A stretch of 64,000 nt of DNA, from the NCBI GenBank assembly GCA_028023455.1, contig JAQFVV010000023.1, positions 2,473,501-2,537,500 of the forward strand. Direction: 5' to 3'. Made by a program: the position numbers and the translations under genes. Source of the DNA: Epiperipatus broadwayi (Eukaryota; Onychophora; Udeonychophora; Euonychophora; Peripatidae). This document shows, in pieces, positions 1-11,833 of this stretch (positions within the stretch are counted from its first letter, which is position 1; the number at the start of each line of letters is the position of its first letter). Under the pieces are notes generated by a model that worked only from the letters and a program-made list of their open reading frames with translations, was not told where the DNA came from and did not search any database.

Positions 1-948
1 CCTTTCTATTGCTGAAACTTTGAGATATTTGAAGTGAAGGCTTTTCTTACTTTTTTAAAATCTATTATGCAAATGTTTCTTGAGATTATAACAAAAAAAA
101 AGTCTATTTACCCTGATCAATCAGTGTAGATCCTGTGTGGGTGGAATATTTCATTCTATATTCTTCGTGGTTTGTCCGTGTCTTCTTCCAGTCCATTTTC
201 CTCAGCTAGCTCTCTATGTCCGTCATTTACAAAGCAGTTCCAGGTAGTAATAGGAAGATGTTCCCAGCAGGGAAAGTTCTGTTAGATCTAGCCACTCAAC
301 ATTTTCTCCTTGCACTTTTCAGATTTTTTTATATATTGAAAAGTCTGAGCTGAATTGAAATTTATAGATTAGATATTGACCTCAGCAGAAATCCAATTAA
401 TTAGAACAAAAGGAAAGTTCGTAATTTATAGTTTTTTTTCTAAAGTTTCAGTTCACACCTTTAATATTCTCTTCTTTTATTTCATATTTTAAAATCCCAA
501 AGAAACATTCCAATTGATCAGAATAATAGATAGCATAAAAATACCTTCACTGTCAAAGCTCCACCAATAGAATTAATTGCTTTCTTTTCCCTTCTATCTT
601 TAAGAATTTTTTTTTTTTAAAAAACTAAACAAAAGACAAACTTTTATCAAAAATGTAAGATCTTGATCTAATTTATTTTAACTTTTTAAAACTCCATTTT
701 AAAATTAAGTGTTAATTTATATTTTTAAAATTATGTATTATAAAATGATATTTATATTTTAACAAAAATATATATATGTGCGTATTTATATATGAGCTAA
801 TAGAAAAGTATGTGTTTATTTATTTCTAATAAAATAAGTTTATTACAATGTCTATATTTTATTTTTTACAAAATGTGTATATATGATATATCTATATTTT
901 ATTTTTACAATATATATATATATGAGCTGGCAGAAAAATACCAGCTCA
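1..948 (-). mobile_element. Element A, left LTR (3' LTR in element orientation), cut by window start
   Basis: This stretch is a direct repeat of 2,844-3,754, recognisable base by base with scattered substitutions. The gag-like gene between the copies is on the minus strand, so this is the 3' LTR and its far end lies before the window. The visible end at 948 reads on the minus strand as TGAGCTGG, a 10-nt loop, then CCAGCTCA: a perfect 8-bp terminal hairpin (923-930 and 941-948). A purine-rich stretch (minus strand GGAAAAAGGG) lies just outside it, a plausible polypurine tract. A TATA-like TATATAA is at 330-336 on the minus strand. The boundary at 948 is set by where similarity to the right copy stops. 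Confidence 0.8.
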
Positions 949-994
949 TTGCACCCTTTTTCCAAAAACAAAAAAACTTAAAAAAAAAAAACTT

Positions 995-1930
995 TTAATC
1001 ACACCGTGGAGTATTTTCCCATTCTTTCTTAGGATTACATTTACTCTTCCCCATGGGTTCATTAAAATTTCCCCATCTAACTTTAGAATCTTCCCCTTTT
1101 TCTGGCTCCCTATACTCCATATTGCCTAATATCTCTAGTGCTTCTTTTATTGATATATGTCAGTTCTCAGCCAACCTACGCTAAACCCCCATTGGAAGAT
1201 TATATCTTATAGTCCTTACAATCTGGAATTGATCCATAAGGTAAGCCTCTAGTGCTCTAAGTTTTGCTGCCTGTTGTTGAAAAAACTGGCTATAGGTTTC
1301 ATTTCTATCTGCTCTATATTTTTCCTGTGATGTTTTCATACGTATAGCCTCTTGTTTTTCGACACTCCAGAAACCTCTCAGAATCATCATTTTGTATTCT
1401 TGGAATGTTTGAGGGTTATAGTTCACTGCCTTCCACCATTCTCGAGCAGGGCCACTTAAATGGCTCATTGCTATAATGACCTCCTTTTCTTTCGACTTAT
1501 GGAAATAAAAAAAATCATTTAAGCTATCCAAATAATCGAAAGGGTTTTTTCCCCATCACCTTTAAATACTCTTATTTGGATAAATTTTGCTAATGCTGAC
1601 CTTTCTAATTTAGCTTCTTCCTCTACTTCATTAAGTGTCCCTTCACTTTCTATTTTTTCTTCTGTAACCTTATTAACTTCGTAACCTGCGCTTACTATAT
1701 CCCCTTCATCTTTTTTCTTGCCATTTCTCTTTTCCTCATTCTTTTTTAATTCATTTATGTCTTTTCTGAGGTCTTGAATCACTACTTTCATTTCTTTAAT
1801 TCTTCCCTATCTTTGATTACTATTTCTTTTAGCTCAGTGATAGCTTTTAGTATTTATTCGAACTGACAATGCTCGGGGTTTTTAAATGTTACCACCAGGC
1901 TTTCTATGGTACTTTCATCTTCACTCATTC
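995..1930 (-). pseudogene. gag: Element A gag-like gene, broken
   Basis: Reading the minus strand from an ATG near 1,930 to a TAA at 995-997 gives a gag-like protein in pieces. The N-terminal part is rich in K and E heptads, likely coiled coil. The middle (about 1,560 to 1,181) holds a Retrotrans_gag-like domain with LDSLNDFFYFHK, AREWW and EKYRADRNETYSQFF. The C-terminal tail is lysine- and glutamate-rich and has no CCHC zinc knuckle. I see an in-frame TAA near 1,856, a frame change near 1,800, another at the GGGGAAAAAACCC run near 1,541, and a stop at 1,181. The order and motifs match the gag genes of elements B and C. Nothing like protease, RT or integrase lies between the LTRs. In its present state it is unlikely to make a full-length protein. 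Confidence 0.75.
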
Positions 1931-2162
1931 TATTTCTTTTTTGTCTTTGTTTCAAACTCAAAACTCTCCCCCACTGGGACCCTAACTCCTCACTTTAACC
2001 ACCCAAACCTGCCTTACCCCACTTTTACCATAATCTCAAGCCGTTTATTTAGTTAATGAGCCCTACACATTGAGATGCCATTTTCTATAATTTTGCCCAC
2101 TCCTACCCTCTGTAACAAAACATTTTGTTATGCTCTTAAATTTTATGAGATTGCAACATACG
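1931..2162 (-). other. Element A 5' leader between PBS and gag
   Basis: This is the untranslated leader upstream of the gag start on the minus strand. It has no ORF of note. It is short compared with the roughly 1.5-kb leader of element B and the 0.7-kb leader of element C. Confidence 0.5.
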
Positions 2163-2182
2163 GTGGCCATTCGAGGGTGCCA
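2163..2182 (-). promoter_or_regulatory. Element A candidate primer-binding site
   Basis: On the minus strand the bases read TGGCACCCTCGAATGGCCAC, beginning with the TGG expected opposite a tRNA 3' CCA end. It resembles the TGGCGCCC start of the PBS in element C. The LTR end next to it reads TTAG instead of CA, so the boundary is less certain than in B and C. Confidence 0.45.
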
Positions 2183-3754
2183 CTAAGCATTTCTGCCTAA
2201 ACCATATTATAAATTTTCTATAATAATGGTTAATTTATTTACGAACTACAATCACCAATTGCAAACCTTAAAATAATTTTCTTTAACGAACCAAAAGACT
2301 ACAAAATGAAATATAAGAATTAATTATAATAAATAATAATAAAAAAACAGATCGATGCTTAAATATTGTTGAAAGATTTATTACACCTTTATTCTATTTG
2401 TTGAACATACCCTTCCCTCACATTTGTCGAACCAAATTCTCCCGATCCTTTTTCTTTTCTAATCAAGAATTAACATGTATCGTTCTTGAAGGAACATGCA
2501 CCGTCACTTTACCAATTATACAATATTTCATCAAATATCATGGTATATAACTATGAGTGAACTCAAGGGTGACTTACTATAAGAGTGTGTTTGTTAAAAA
2601 CAAACACACTCAAACCTCCTCTTTCTAATGTTAAATCTTTTTATCCTAAATTTTTACTTGTCCTTAGATCGAGTATACAATTTCTTATTTCTATCTATAC
2701 ATTATAAGAACAACAATCATAGAAACTAAAGGTAAGTTTAATTAATAGAACATCACAAAAAAATTAAATAATAAAAAAAAAACAAAATAATGTGGATTAA
2801 TTTGAATGAGTAAATACATATACTTAAAGATTACATATCCCTCCCTTTCTATTGCTGAAACTTTGAGATATTTGAAGTGAAGGCTTTTCTTACTTTTTTA
2901 AAATCTATTACACAAATGTTTCTTGAGATTATAACAAAAAAAAGTCTATTTACCCTGATCGATCAGTGTAGATTCTGTGTGGGTGGAATATTTCATTCTA
3001 TATTCTTTGTGGTTTGTCCATGTCTTCTTCCAGTCCGTTCTCCTCGGCTAGCTCTCTATGTCCGGCATTTACAAAGCAGTTCCAGGTGGTAATAGGAAGA
3101 GGTTCCCAGCAGGGAAAGTTCTGTTAGATCTGGCCATTCAACATTTTCTCCTTGTGCTTTTCAGATTTTTTTATATATTGAAAAGTCTGAGTCGTATTGA
3201 AACTTATAGATTAGATATTGACCTCGGCAAAAATCCAATTAAGTAGAACAAAAGAAAAGTCCGTAATTTATAGATTTTTTTCTAAAGTTTCAGTTCACAC
3301 CTTTAATATTCTTTTCTTTTATTTCATATTTTAAAATCCCAAAGAAACATTTCAATTGATCAGCATAATACATAGCATAAAAATACCTTCACTGTCAAAG
3401 CCCCAACAATAGAATTAATTGCTTTCTTTTCCCTTCTATCTTTAAGAATTTTTTTTTTTAAAAACTAAACAAAAGACAAACTTTTATCAAAAATGTAAGA
3501 TCTTGATCTAATTTATTTTAACTTCTTAAAACTCCATTTTAAAATTAAATGTTAATTTATATTTTTAAAATTATGTATTATAAAATGATACTTATATTTT
3601 AATAAAGAAATATATATATATATGAGCTAATAGAAAAGTATGTGTTTATTTATTTCTAATAAAATAAGTTTATTGCAATGTCTATATTTTATTTTTACAA
3701 AATATGTGTGTATATATATGTATGATTATGAGCTGGCAGAAAAATACCAGCTCA
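2183..3754 (-). mobile_element. Element A, right LTR (5' LTR), about 1.57 kb
   Basis: The portion 2,844-3,754 repeats 1-948. The part 2,183-2,843 would match sequence before the window, so the left boundary rests on the candidate PBS only. The right end is sharp: CCAGCTCA at 3,747-3,754 followed directly by an (AT)8 tract. The terminal hairpin (3,729-3,736 with 3,747-3,754) is identical to the left copy. It carries no credible protein; short frames in it are not conserved as genes. Confidence 0.75.
3166..3178 (-). promoter_or_regulatory. Candidate TATA box in element A 5' LTR
   Basis: The minus strand reads TATATAAAAAAA about 580 bp inside the LTR start at 3,754. The equivalent sits at 325-337 in the left copy. 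Its position is similar to the TATA boxes of elements B, C and D, which would make U3 about 0.6 kb and the transcribed R-U5 part about 1 kb. Confidence 0.45.
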
Positions 3755-3770
3755 ATATATATATATATAT
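3755..3770. repeat. (AT)8 microsatellite between elements A and B
   Basis: A pure AT tract separates the end of the element A LTR from the start of the element B LTR. A matching (AT)n tract follows element B at 11,808, so B appears to have split one AT microsatellite that was also the target of A. Confidence 0.85.
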
Positions 3771-6372
3771 TGTTACCAGTCAAAAAAAACACCACCACCT
3801 AAACGCAAGTCAGATCCAAACACAGGTGGTTCAAAACTGAATTCAAATCCAACTTACCAGCTCAGATAAGTAGAAATCTAAATCGATGGCACAGTGCTAT
3901 GCACCAAGAAACTAGCTCAATGGTTGGTGAGGTAGAGACCCTTGAACTGACACTAATATCGGATAATAAATTAACTAAGATAATTTAAAATCGAATCATA
4001 TGCATATGTTTGGGTTGCCAAAACAGACAGCGAGCCTTAACATTAAATAATTATTGAATAAAAGGGCATTAAAAAACTAAGAAACAAAGTGTGTTTAGAA
4101 AATATTTAATAATAATAATTTGTTTTGTTTGAATTTTAAATAATGATTATATTAATCACCTCTAGCCTTTAACATAGTTTATAATTATAATAAGAGTGAC
4201 AGTCCTTATTATATGCCAATGAATATTACACAATATTTAAAAGTCTATGTCTATGCCCCCAACAAGGAATAAAAGGCAGATAAAGGTATTCATTAGTAAA
4301 GGAAATTATTACTCTAATTTTATACGAAAGAATGTGATATTTATTTCACATTCGCAAATCCATTTGTGAAGAGCAAGATACCTATTTTAGGGCATAGCTT
4401 TAATCTTTGTTAGAAAACTTATTTACTGAGAATTTGTTGGACTTTAATTTAAATCACTTCATCATGAATTATGAGCATCAGAGCGGACTTTACCAGAAGA
4501 GAGAGGCAATGGTGCTGACGAATTATGAGCTATAAAGTGAAATTGAAAGATGATAGCTAGTAGATAATTGAAGTTCTATGGTGGCATGCATCTGACAAGT
4601 CTTATGCCCTTTGACTAATATGAACAGGAGATGAAGTGCTTTCTTTCTCGATAATTTAAAATAACAGAAATATTGTCACCGACCAGCCTAACGGAGCGGA
4701 AGATTGCCCTATGTCAGCAACGTTGAAGATGATGACTTACTAGTCACCGTTTGAGAACTAAAACCCAATTATAGAATGCTCTACATGATGACTTGATCGA
4801 ATGAATTAAAGTCAAATAAGCTTTTAAGTAAAACTATTTCAAAGCATTTATAAAATTATATTAGTTATGCCCCAAACATCGTGTCCCTCCTAAATCTAAA
4901 TAGCAATTAACTGAAATTTGAATTAGAGTATATTTAGTTGATTCCTTTATTGACCCTTTTGCAGAAAACATTTTAAGATTATATATGAGTAAATACATAT
5001 TGGTGAATATGAAAAATGGCTGGGGCATAGATTAAAAATGGAGCTAATAATTTATTATTAGCCAATTATAAAAATAGTAAATATGTAATAATTTCTTTTG
5101 ACTCGATGATTTATAGAACTTATAAATTTAGTTCTAATAGGCGAGAACTACTATTAGAATTAATATTATATTATTTGCATGAGGCAAATAGAACAAAGGA
5201 GCTCATCGAGTCGAAAGATTGTTGGCATATAATTAAAAATAAATGACATTAATAAAGCACATGAATATATATATATATTATAATAAATGAACCGCCAAGT
5301 AAGAAAAGACAAAGTTTAAAGACTAGAGATTGAGAGATTTATATAAATTTAAAAATAGCATAAATAAAAGGGTTTCACAGAGTATTACATTTGTAGAATG
5401 AAAAGAGCTCGTAAGGGAAGTGTAAAATAAAGTTTGGAAACTGTCCAGAAAATTTAAGGTTCATTATGGAAATATATTACCCATTTCTTCTGGGGCTGGT
5501 TTCCTTAGTTTACACGTTCGGGTTGGTAAAAACGTAGGCATACCTTCGGTCAGTTACTTGAACAGTATTTTAATGAATTTTCATGATTTTAGCAACATGA
5601 TTGGTCTGGAAAGAATTTAGCAGATCCATTGAAGATTTTTAGGGGACTTCAGAAACAATAACCAGATTCCTGACATTTAGCCTCTTACCAATTTACTGGC
5701 ACTTTTCTGCAACAAAGATGGCTTTTTTTTCCAAACTTTTCAGATCTATATATACTGTCCTCTGATGCCTTCAGGCTAGTGCTTCTTTCATTATCAATGT
5801 TTTTAGATTTACTGGTTGTTTTTAGATGCATTTCTTTGATAAGGCTTTCAAACTCATTAACTTGAATTCATTTTCTAATTAGAAAATGAATTTTTAAAAT
5901 CAGAAAATGATTTTAATTAGGAAATCCTTATCTTTTTTCTAATTAATAAAACTTTAACTATTGTTTTTGGAAAGGGAAAATCTGAAAGCTTATCGAAAGA
6001 ATGTAGCTTTTAATCATTAAAACTTTAACTAATTATTTAAAAATAAAATCAAACATTTCCGACGCAATGAAACTTTCGAACAATTATATATATTTAAAAT
6101 TTACAAATATATACGCACAATTCACGCAGTTATAATATATATAAATTCATGAATAATTCTATCATGAATTTATTAATAGAATTGATCAATTCAAAACTGA
6201 AATGAAATAGTTTTAAACACATTTATGTAATAGTTTTTATTTATGGAAATTAGTGTGGATTGAATGTATAAAGCCCCATTGCATTGGAAATTTAAGATTA
6301 GTACTAAGGTTTGAAGTGGGCTTATGACTAGATGTCATGAAGCTAGGATCAAACTCAGATTTGACAGCTTCA
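3771..6372 (-). mobile_element. Element B, left LTR (3' LTR), 2.6 kb
   Basis: This is a direct repeat of 9,156-11,807 with few substitutions and one indel of about 43 bp near 5,690. On the plus strand it starts TGTTACCAGTC and ends GCTTCA, so it is bounded by TG...CA. Read on the minus strand it begins TGAAGC and GCTTCA closes a hairpin near 6,342-6,372. Inside are a perfect 28-bp palindrome at 5,865-5,892 and a stem built from GACTCGATGA and TCATCGAGTC around 5,100-5,215. It has no credible ORF. Confidence 0.9.
5746..5755 (-). promoter_or_regulatory. Candidate TATA box, left copy of element B LTR
   Basis: TATATATAG on the minus strand lies exactly 617 bp from the LTR start at 6,372, the same spacing as in the right copy. 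Confidence 0.4.
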
Positions 6373-6386
6373 TTTCTTTTCACTTC
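6373..6386 (-). promoter_or_regulatory. Element B polypurine tract
   Basis: The minus strand reads GAAGTGAAAAGAAA immediately before the LTR start TGAAGC. This is where the plus-strand primer of an LTR retrotransposon is expected, and it fixes the orientation and the LTR edge. Confidence 0.75.
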
Positions 6387-6649
6387 AAAAAAAAACAATG
6401 AAAAAAATCACTTTACTTATATGTGATACATTCGCATAAGTGTACTCAACTAGTTGGTAGACTCTGGGAGAACAGCATGAGCATGAATAATATCATCTGT
6501 ACAAACTACAAAAATTATACATGTCTCATTGTGATCCTTTTTTTTAATATTATCTAGCTTATATAAATAGGTCCCTTAATCGAGTCTCATTTTCCCTAGG
6601 GTCATGTCAGTCAGTCATCTGTATATATATCTGTCATTTAATGGTTGTC

Positions 6650-7608
6650 CTATTGTTTCCCTGGATCAGGTGGCACATATGGTTTTAATTTTTGATATTG
6701 GTCGTAGTCTTGGTCTTTTCTGGTTGTTGTCAAGTTCCCATAGTCTATTGCAGTCAAAAAGTCTATGGTCTTTTCTATTGACATAGGTCACATCCCAAGC
6801 ATGATTCTTTGGATCCATGAAGTTAAATGATGTCTGATTGTCCGGATGATGTGTTGGTCTTCATATTTGAAGGCTGTGAGGAATTTGAATGTGGTCACTT
6901 GCTGGATGAAGTAGGCTGCATATCCCTGTCTGTAGTTTTCTTGATACTTCTGTGTGTTCAGTCTATGCAAAATGTCCTCCTGCCTTTCTTCACTCCAATA
7001 TTTTTTTTAAATGGCATTTTCATATCATTGGATCGTGGTAGGTGGTTTTTTAATAGCTTCCACCATGCCTTGGCAGCTTTTTTTAAGTAGTGGCTGGCTA
7101 GGATAACCTTTTCCTTTTCTGCTACAGAGTGTAGACAAAAAAATTCTTTAATGCTGTCTATATGATCTATGGGATTTTCTCCTGGGCTTCCCCTAAAAAT
7201 TTGAACTTCCACACAAGATATAAGGGATGGTCTCTGTAAATGTCTTAGACTGATTTCAGGGTTTATCTTTCATTCCATTTCTACTTTTGATTTTATTTTA
7301 CTAGTGGTCTGAACATCTTCTTTTTCCCTGTCTGTTTTTATATCGGTTTCTTCCACCATTTCATGATTTGACTCATCTTCTCCACTGTCATCTTCTTTGC
7401 GGTCCACAACTTCTTTTGGTATGGTCTGATCATCATCTCCTCTTGGTGCTTTGTAAGTGTCTATTGCTTGAGGATGCCTTACAATCTCTGGGTTGGTTTG
7501 GATGCCTCTTGTTTCCTCAAGCTTTAAAATCCTTTCCATCATCATCAGTATTAACTTCCTGTCTCCTCTCATTTCTCTGAGGATCGTATGTAAAGTGTCT
7601 CTTTCCAT
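6650..7608 (-). pseudogene. gag: Element B gag-like gene, broken
   Basis: Starting at the ATG at 7,608 (MERDT...), the minus strand gives a helix-rich N-terminus, then an acidic linker rich in D and E to about 7,270, then a Retrotrans_gag-like domain (about 7,212-6,790) with GENPIDHIDSIKEFF, KAAKAWW and QKYQENYRQGYAAYF. It ends with a tail containing YVPPDPGK before TAG at 6,650-6,652. The same PPDPG tail closes the gag of element C, so the two are homologous to their ends. Breaks are a TGA near 7,270, a frameshift at an A8 run near 7,005-7,012, and a TGA near 6,788. No CCHC knuckle and no pol gene follow. An alternative upstream ATG at 7,641 adds a hydrophobic stretch that the relatives lack. 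Confidence 0.75.
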
Positions 7609-7641
7609 TTTTGAAAATAAGTAAATAATATAAATTAACAA

Positions 7642-9137
7642 TGTGAATCACAAACTTGTGGCACTCTTTCTCTGAATACTTAAATAATATTTTTTTCTTT
7701 AGTACAATTAATTAGGTCTCTGACTACTGGTCCCATTGTCCCTATCTTCATTAGCTGCTGCATATTATTTCCCCAATCTATGTAATCTGCCTTTTTTAGT
7801 TTAGTTTTAGTTTACCTACATTTTCTTGGTTAGCTTTTTCTATTAATTCTTTGAATGAGACATGTATTTTATTTAGAAAAAATTATTAAAGATAAGAAAA
7901 ACAAACATTACTCACTTTTCCTCTGTTCAACTGTTCTCCCATGTCTGAAAAAAAAAACTATACAAATAATTAGTGATATATATATATATATATATTGTAT
8001 CGTTTATACAAATATAATTCTCTGTATTGGACACATTTGGTTTTTATTATTTAGACAACTAACCCACTACTGTGCTGACAATCAAATTTCCTGACAAATT
8101 TATTTATATGGGAGCCAGTGAGCAAAATGAGATCAATAGGGCATGTGATTTAACCCATTGACCCCCAAACCACATATGACTGACTTAATTTTTGATAAAA
8201 CAATTCGATTGATGACTATTTATTATTGATTAACAAATGACGTGTTCCTGATCTGAGTTTAAATATAGGAGTTCACTACTTCATTTTTACTAAGCATGAG
8301 GCTTTCATACACACAAAAAAATGTCAAAATTAATATTACACAAGAACTTTTATTTGTTGATATCATTTTTAATTTTGCTAGCATGAAACTGTAAAACATT
8401 TAAGCATTTTGCCAACTGCATCTGGCTGCTTGGTGTTACACAAAAAATCTTCACCTGCCTTGAGGTTACTCTAGAAATTATTGTCATTAAAGCATATTGT
8501 CACACTGCATCGGACCGCTTGACAGATAATTCCCAGTTTGATGGTCTTTGCCTGCTTTGAGGCTACTAAGAATACGGAGCAAACATTTAATATAAGTGCT
8601 AGCAAGCAATACTTTGAAATTTAAAACTTTTAACATGATATCATATTGGATATTTTAAATCATAACAACTGAGATGAATATAATTAATTTTGACACAGAC
8701 AAAATATTTCATTTATTTTACCCCTTGCTTTGATCTGCTCTTACTACTTTTCTAACGATAATTTTCCTACTGTCATGAACGTGTATAACACAAACGTATA
8801 ATATATATACTGACATAGTACACGTATAATTAATTTATATATATTCTATCATTACTTTTCTTTGAATAATTATTCTGACTAACAAATCTTTTACTGAACG
8901 AACATTTAAAAAATAATCTTGAAAACATTTTTATAAGAAAGAAAATTACAAAATGACATCTTAATTTATTAAATTTTCGCATAACTTTTCTCTTAAATAG
9001 ATACAACACTCTTTAAAATATCACTCTCTACTGAAACATTTAATTTATCGAGATCTCACTTGACTGAGTAACTAAGATCATAATTACTATCTCCAGGGTA
9101 TTTGTGGGGTTTATTAATCGAAGCCCCAATGATTGGG
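7642..9137 (-). other. Element B 5' leader
   Basis: This 1.5-kb non-coding leader lies between PBS and gag. It contains a degenerate tandem duplication at about 8,402-8,480 and 8,491-8,576 (each copy with AAGCAT..TTG, an ACTGCATC motif and a GAGG(T/C)TACT end) and an (AT)n at 7,977-7,995. No ORF in it resembles a retroelement protein. Confidence 0.55.
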
Positions 9138-9155
9138 CAGCCAAAAACATAACCA
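9138..9155 (-). promoter_or_regulatory. Element B primer-binding site
   Basis: Directly next to the 5' LTR end (minus strand ...CTGGTACA) the minus strand reads TGGTTATGTTTTTGGCTG. The TGG directly after CA is the expected arrangement for a tRNA-primed LTR element. The priming tRNA would end in CATAACCA; I cannot name it. Confidence 0.55.
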
Positions 9156-11807
9156 TGTACCAGTCGAAAAAAACACCACCACCTGAATGCAAGTCGGATC
9201 CAAACTCAGGCGGTTCAAAACTGAATTCAAACCCAACTCACCAGCTCAGATAAGTAGAAATCTAAATCGATGGCACAGTGCTATGTGCCAAGAAACTAGC
9301 TCAATGGTTGGTGAGGATTAGAGACCCTTGAACTGACACTAATATCGGATAATAAATTAACTAAGAGAATTTAAAATCGAATCATATGTATATGTTTGGG
9401 TTGCCAACACAAACAATGAGCCTTAACATTAAATAATTATTGAATAAAAGAGCATTAAAAAACTAAGAAACCAAGTGTGTTTAGAAAATATTTAATAATA
9501 ATAATTTGTTTTGTTTGAATTTTAAATAATGATTATATTAATCACCTCTAGCCTTTAACATAGTTTATAATTATAATAAGAGTGGCGGTCCTTATTATAT
9601 GCCAATGAATATTACGCAATATTTGAAAGTCTATGTCTATGCCCTCAACAAGGAATAAAAGGCAGATAAAGGTATTCATTAGTAAAGGAAATTATTACTC
9701 TAATTTTATACGAAAGAATGTGATATTTATTTTCACATTCGCAAATCCATTCGTGAAGAGCAAGATACGTATTTTAGGGCATAACTTTAATCTTTATTGG
9801 AAAACTTATTTACTGAGAATTTGTTGGACTTTAATTTAAATCACTTCATCACGAATTATGAGCATCAGAGTGGGCTTTATCGGAACAGAGAGGCAACGGT
9901 GCTGACGAATTATGAGCTATAAAGTGAAATTGAAAGACGATAGCTAGTCGATAATCGAAGTCCTATGGTGGCTTGCATCTGACAAGTCTTATGCCCTTTG
10001 ACTAATATGAACAGGAGAGGAAGTGCTTTCTTCCTCGATAATTTAAAATAACAGAAATATTATCACCGACCAGCCTAACGGAGCGGAAGATTGCCCTACG
10101 TCAGCAACATTGAAGATGATGACTTACTAGTCACCATTTGAGAACCAAAACCCAATTATAGAATGCTCTACATGATGACTTGATCAAATGAATTAAAGTC
10201 AAATGAGCTTTTAAGTAAAACTATTTCAAAGCATTTATAAAATTATATTAGTTATGCCCCAAACATCGTGTTCCTCCTGAATCTAAATAGCAATTAACTG
10301 AAATTTGAATTAGAGTATATTTAGTTGATTCCTTTATTGACCCTTTTGCAGAAAACATTTTAAGATTATATATGAGTAAATACATATTGGTGAATACGAA
10401 AAATGGCTGGGACATAGATTAAAAATGGAGCTAATAATTTATTATTAGCCAATTATAAAAATAGTAAACATGTAATAATTTCTTTCGACTCGATGATTGA
10501 TAGAACTTATAAATTTAGTTCTAATGGGCGAGAACTACTATTAGAATTAATATTATATTATTTGCGTGAGGCAAATAGAACAAAGGAGCTCATCGAGTCG
10601 AAAGATTATTGGCATATAATTAAAAATAAACGACATTAATAAAGCACACAAATATATATATATATATAATATAATAAATGAACCGCCAAGTAAGAAAAGA
10701 GAAAGTTTAAAGACTAGAGATTGAGAGAATTTATATAAATTTAAAAATAGCATAAATAAAAGGGTTTCACAGAGTATTACATTTATAGAATGAAAAGAGC
10801 TCTTAAGGGAAGTGTAAAATAAAGTTCGGAAACTGGCCAGAAAGTTTAAGGTTCATTATGGAAATATATTACCCATTTCTTCTGGGGCTGGTTCCCTTAG
10901 TTTACATGCCCGGGTTGGTAAAAATGTAGGCATGCATTCGGTCAGTTACTTGAACAGTATTTTAATGAATTTTCAAGATTTAAGCAACATGATTGGTCTG
11001 GAAAGAATTTAGCAGCTCCATTGAAGATTTTTAGGGGACTTCATGAACAATAGCCAGATTCCTGACATTTAGCCCCTTACCATGATAGGAACACTTTTTG
11101 AATTCATGATTTTGAACAGCACATAATTTACTGGCATTTTTCTGCAACAAAGATGGATTTTTTTTCCAAACTTTTCAGAGCTATATATACTGTCCTCTGA
11201 TGCCTTCAGGCTAGCACTTCTTTCATTATCATTGTTTTTAGATTTACTGGTTGTTTTTAGATGCATTCCTTCGATAAGGCTTTCAAAGTCATTAACTTGA
11301 ATTCATTTTCTAATTAGAAAATGAATTCTTAAAATCAGAAAATGATTTTAATTAGGAAATCCTTATCTTTTTTCTAATTAATAAAACTTTAACTATTGTT
11401 TTTGGAAAGGGAAAATCTGAAAGCTTATCAAAAGAATGTAGCTTTTAATCATTAAAACTTTAACAAATTATTTAAAAATAAAATCAAACATTCCCGACAC
11501 AATGAAACTTTAGAACAATTATATATATTTAAAATTTACAAATATATACGCACAATCCACGCAGTTATAATATATATAAATTCATGAATAATTCTATCAT
11601 AAATTTATTAATAGAATTGATCAATTTAAAGCTGAAACAAAATAATTTTAAACACATTTATGTAATAGTTTTTATTTATGGAAATTAGCATGGATTGAAC
11701 GTATAAAGCCCCATTGCATCGGAAATTTAAGGTTAGTACTAGGGTTTGAAGTGGGCTTATGGCTAGATGTCATGAAGCTAGGATCGAACTCAGATCCGAC
11801 TGCTTCA
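9156..11807 (-). mobile_element. Element B, right LTR (5' LTR), 2.65 kb
   Basis: The partner of 3,771-6,372. It starts TGTACCAGTC and ends GCTTCA at 11,807, followed by (AT)n. Read on the minus strand, the first 37 or so bases fold as TGAAGC...GCTTCA with an inner GGATC...GATCC stem whose loop side (GAGTTCGATCC) resembles a tRNA T-arm/B box. It carries about 43 bp near 11,080-11,125 that the left copy lacks. The palindrome near 11,300-11,330 is slightly longer here than in the left copy. Short ORFs are not conserved between copies. Confidence 0.9.
11181..11190 (-). promoter_or_regulatory. Candidate TATA box, element B 5' LTR
   Basis: TATATATAG on the minus strand, 617 bp inside the LTR. It is conserved in sequence and spacing in the left copy. 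Confidence 0.45.
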
Positions 11808-11833
11808 ATATATATATATATATATATATATAT
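11808..11833. repeat. (AT)n flanking element B
   Basis: An AT dinucleotide tract begins right after the LTR end CA. With the (AT)8 on the other side it forms the target site; the exact target-site duplication cannot be resolved inside a dinucleotide repeat. Confidence 0.85.

Noticed and set aside
923-948. Cephalopod-type SINE head (GAGCTGGCAGAA...)
   Set aside because: The likeness covers only about a dozen bases and is explained by the LTR terminal hairpin; the rest of such a SINE is absent, and no full copy is found elsewhere in the window.
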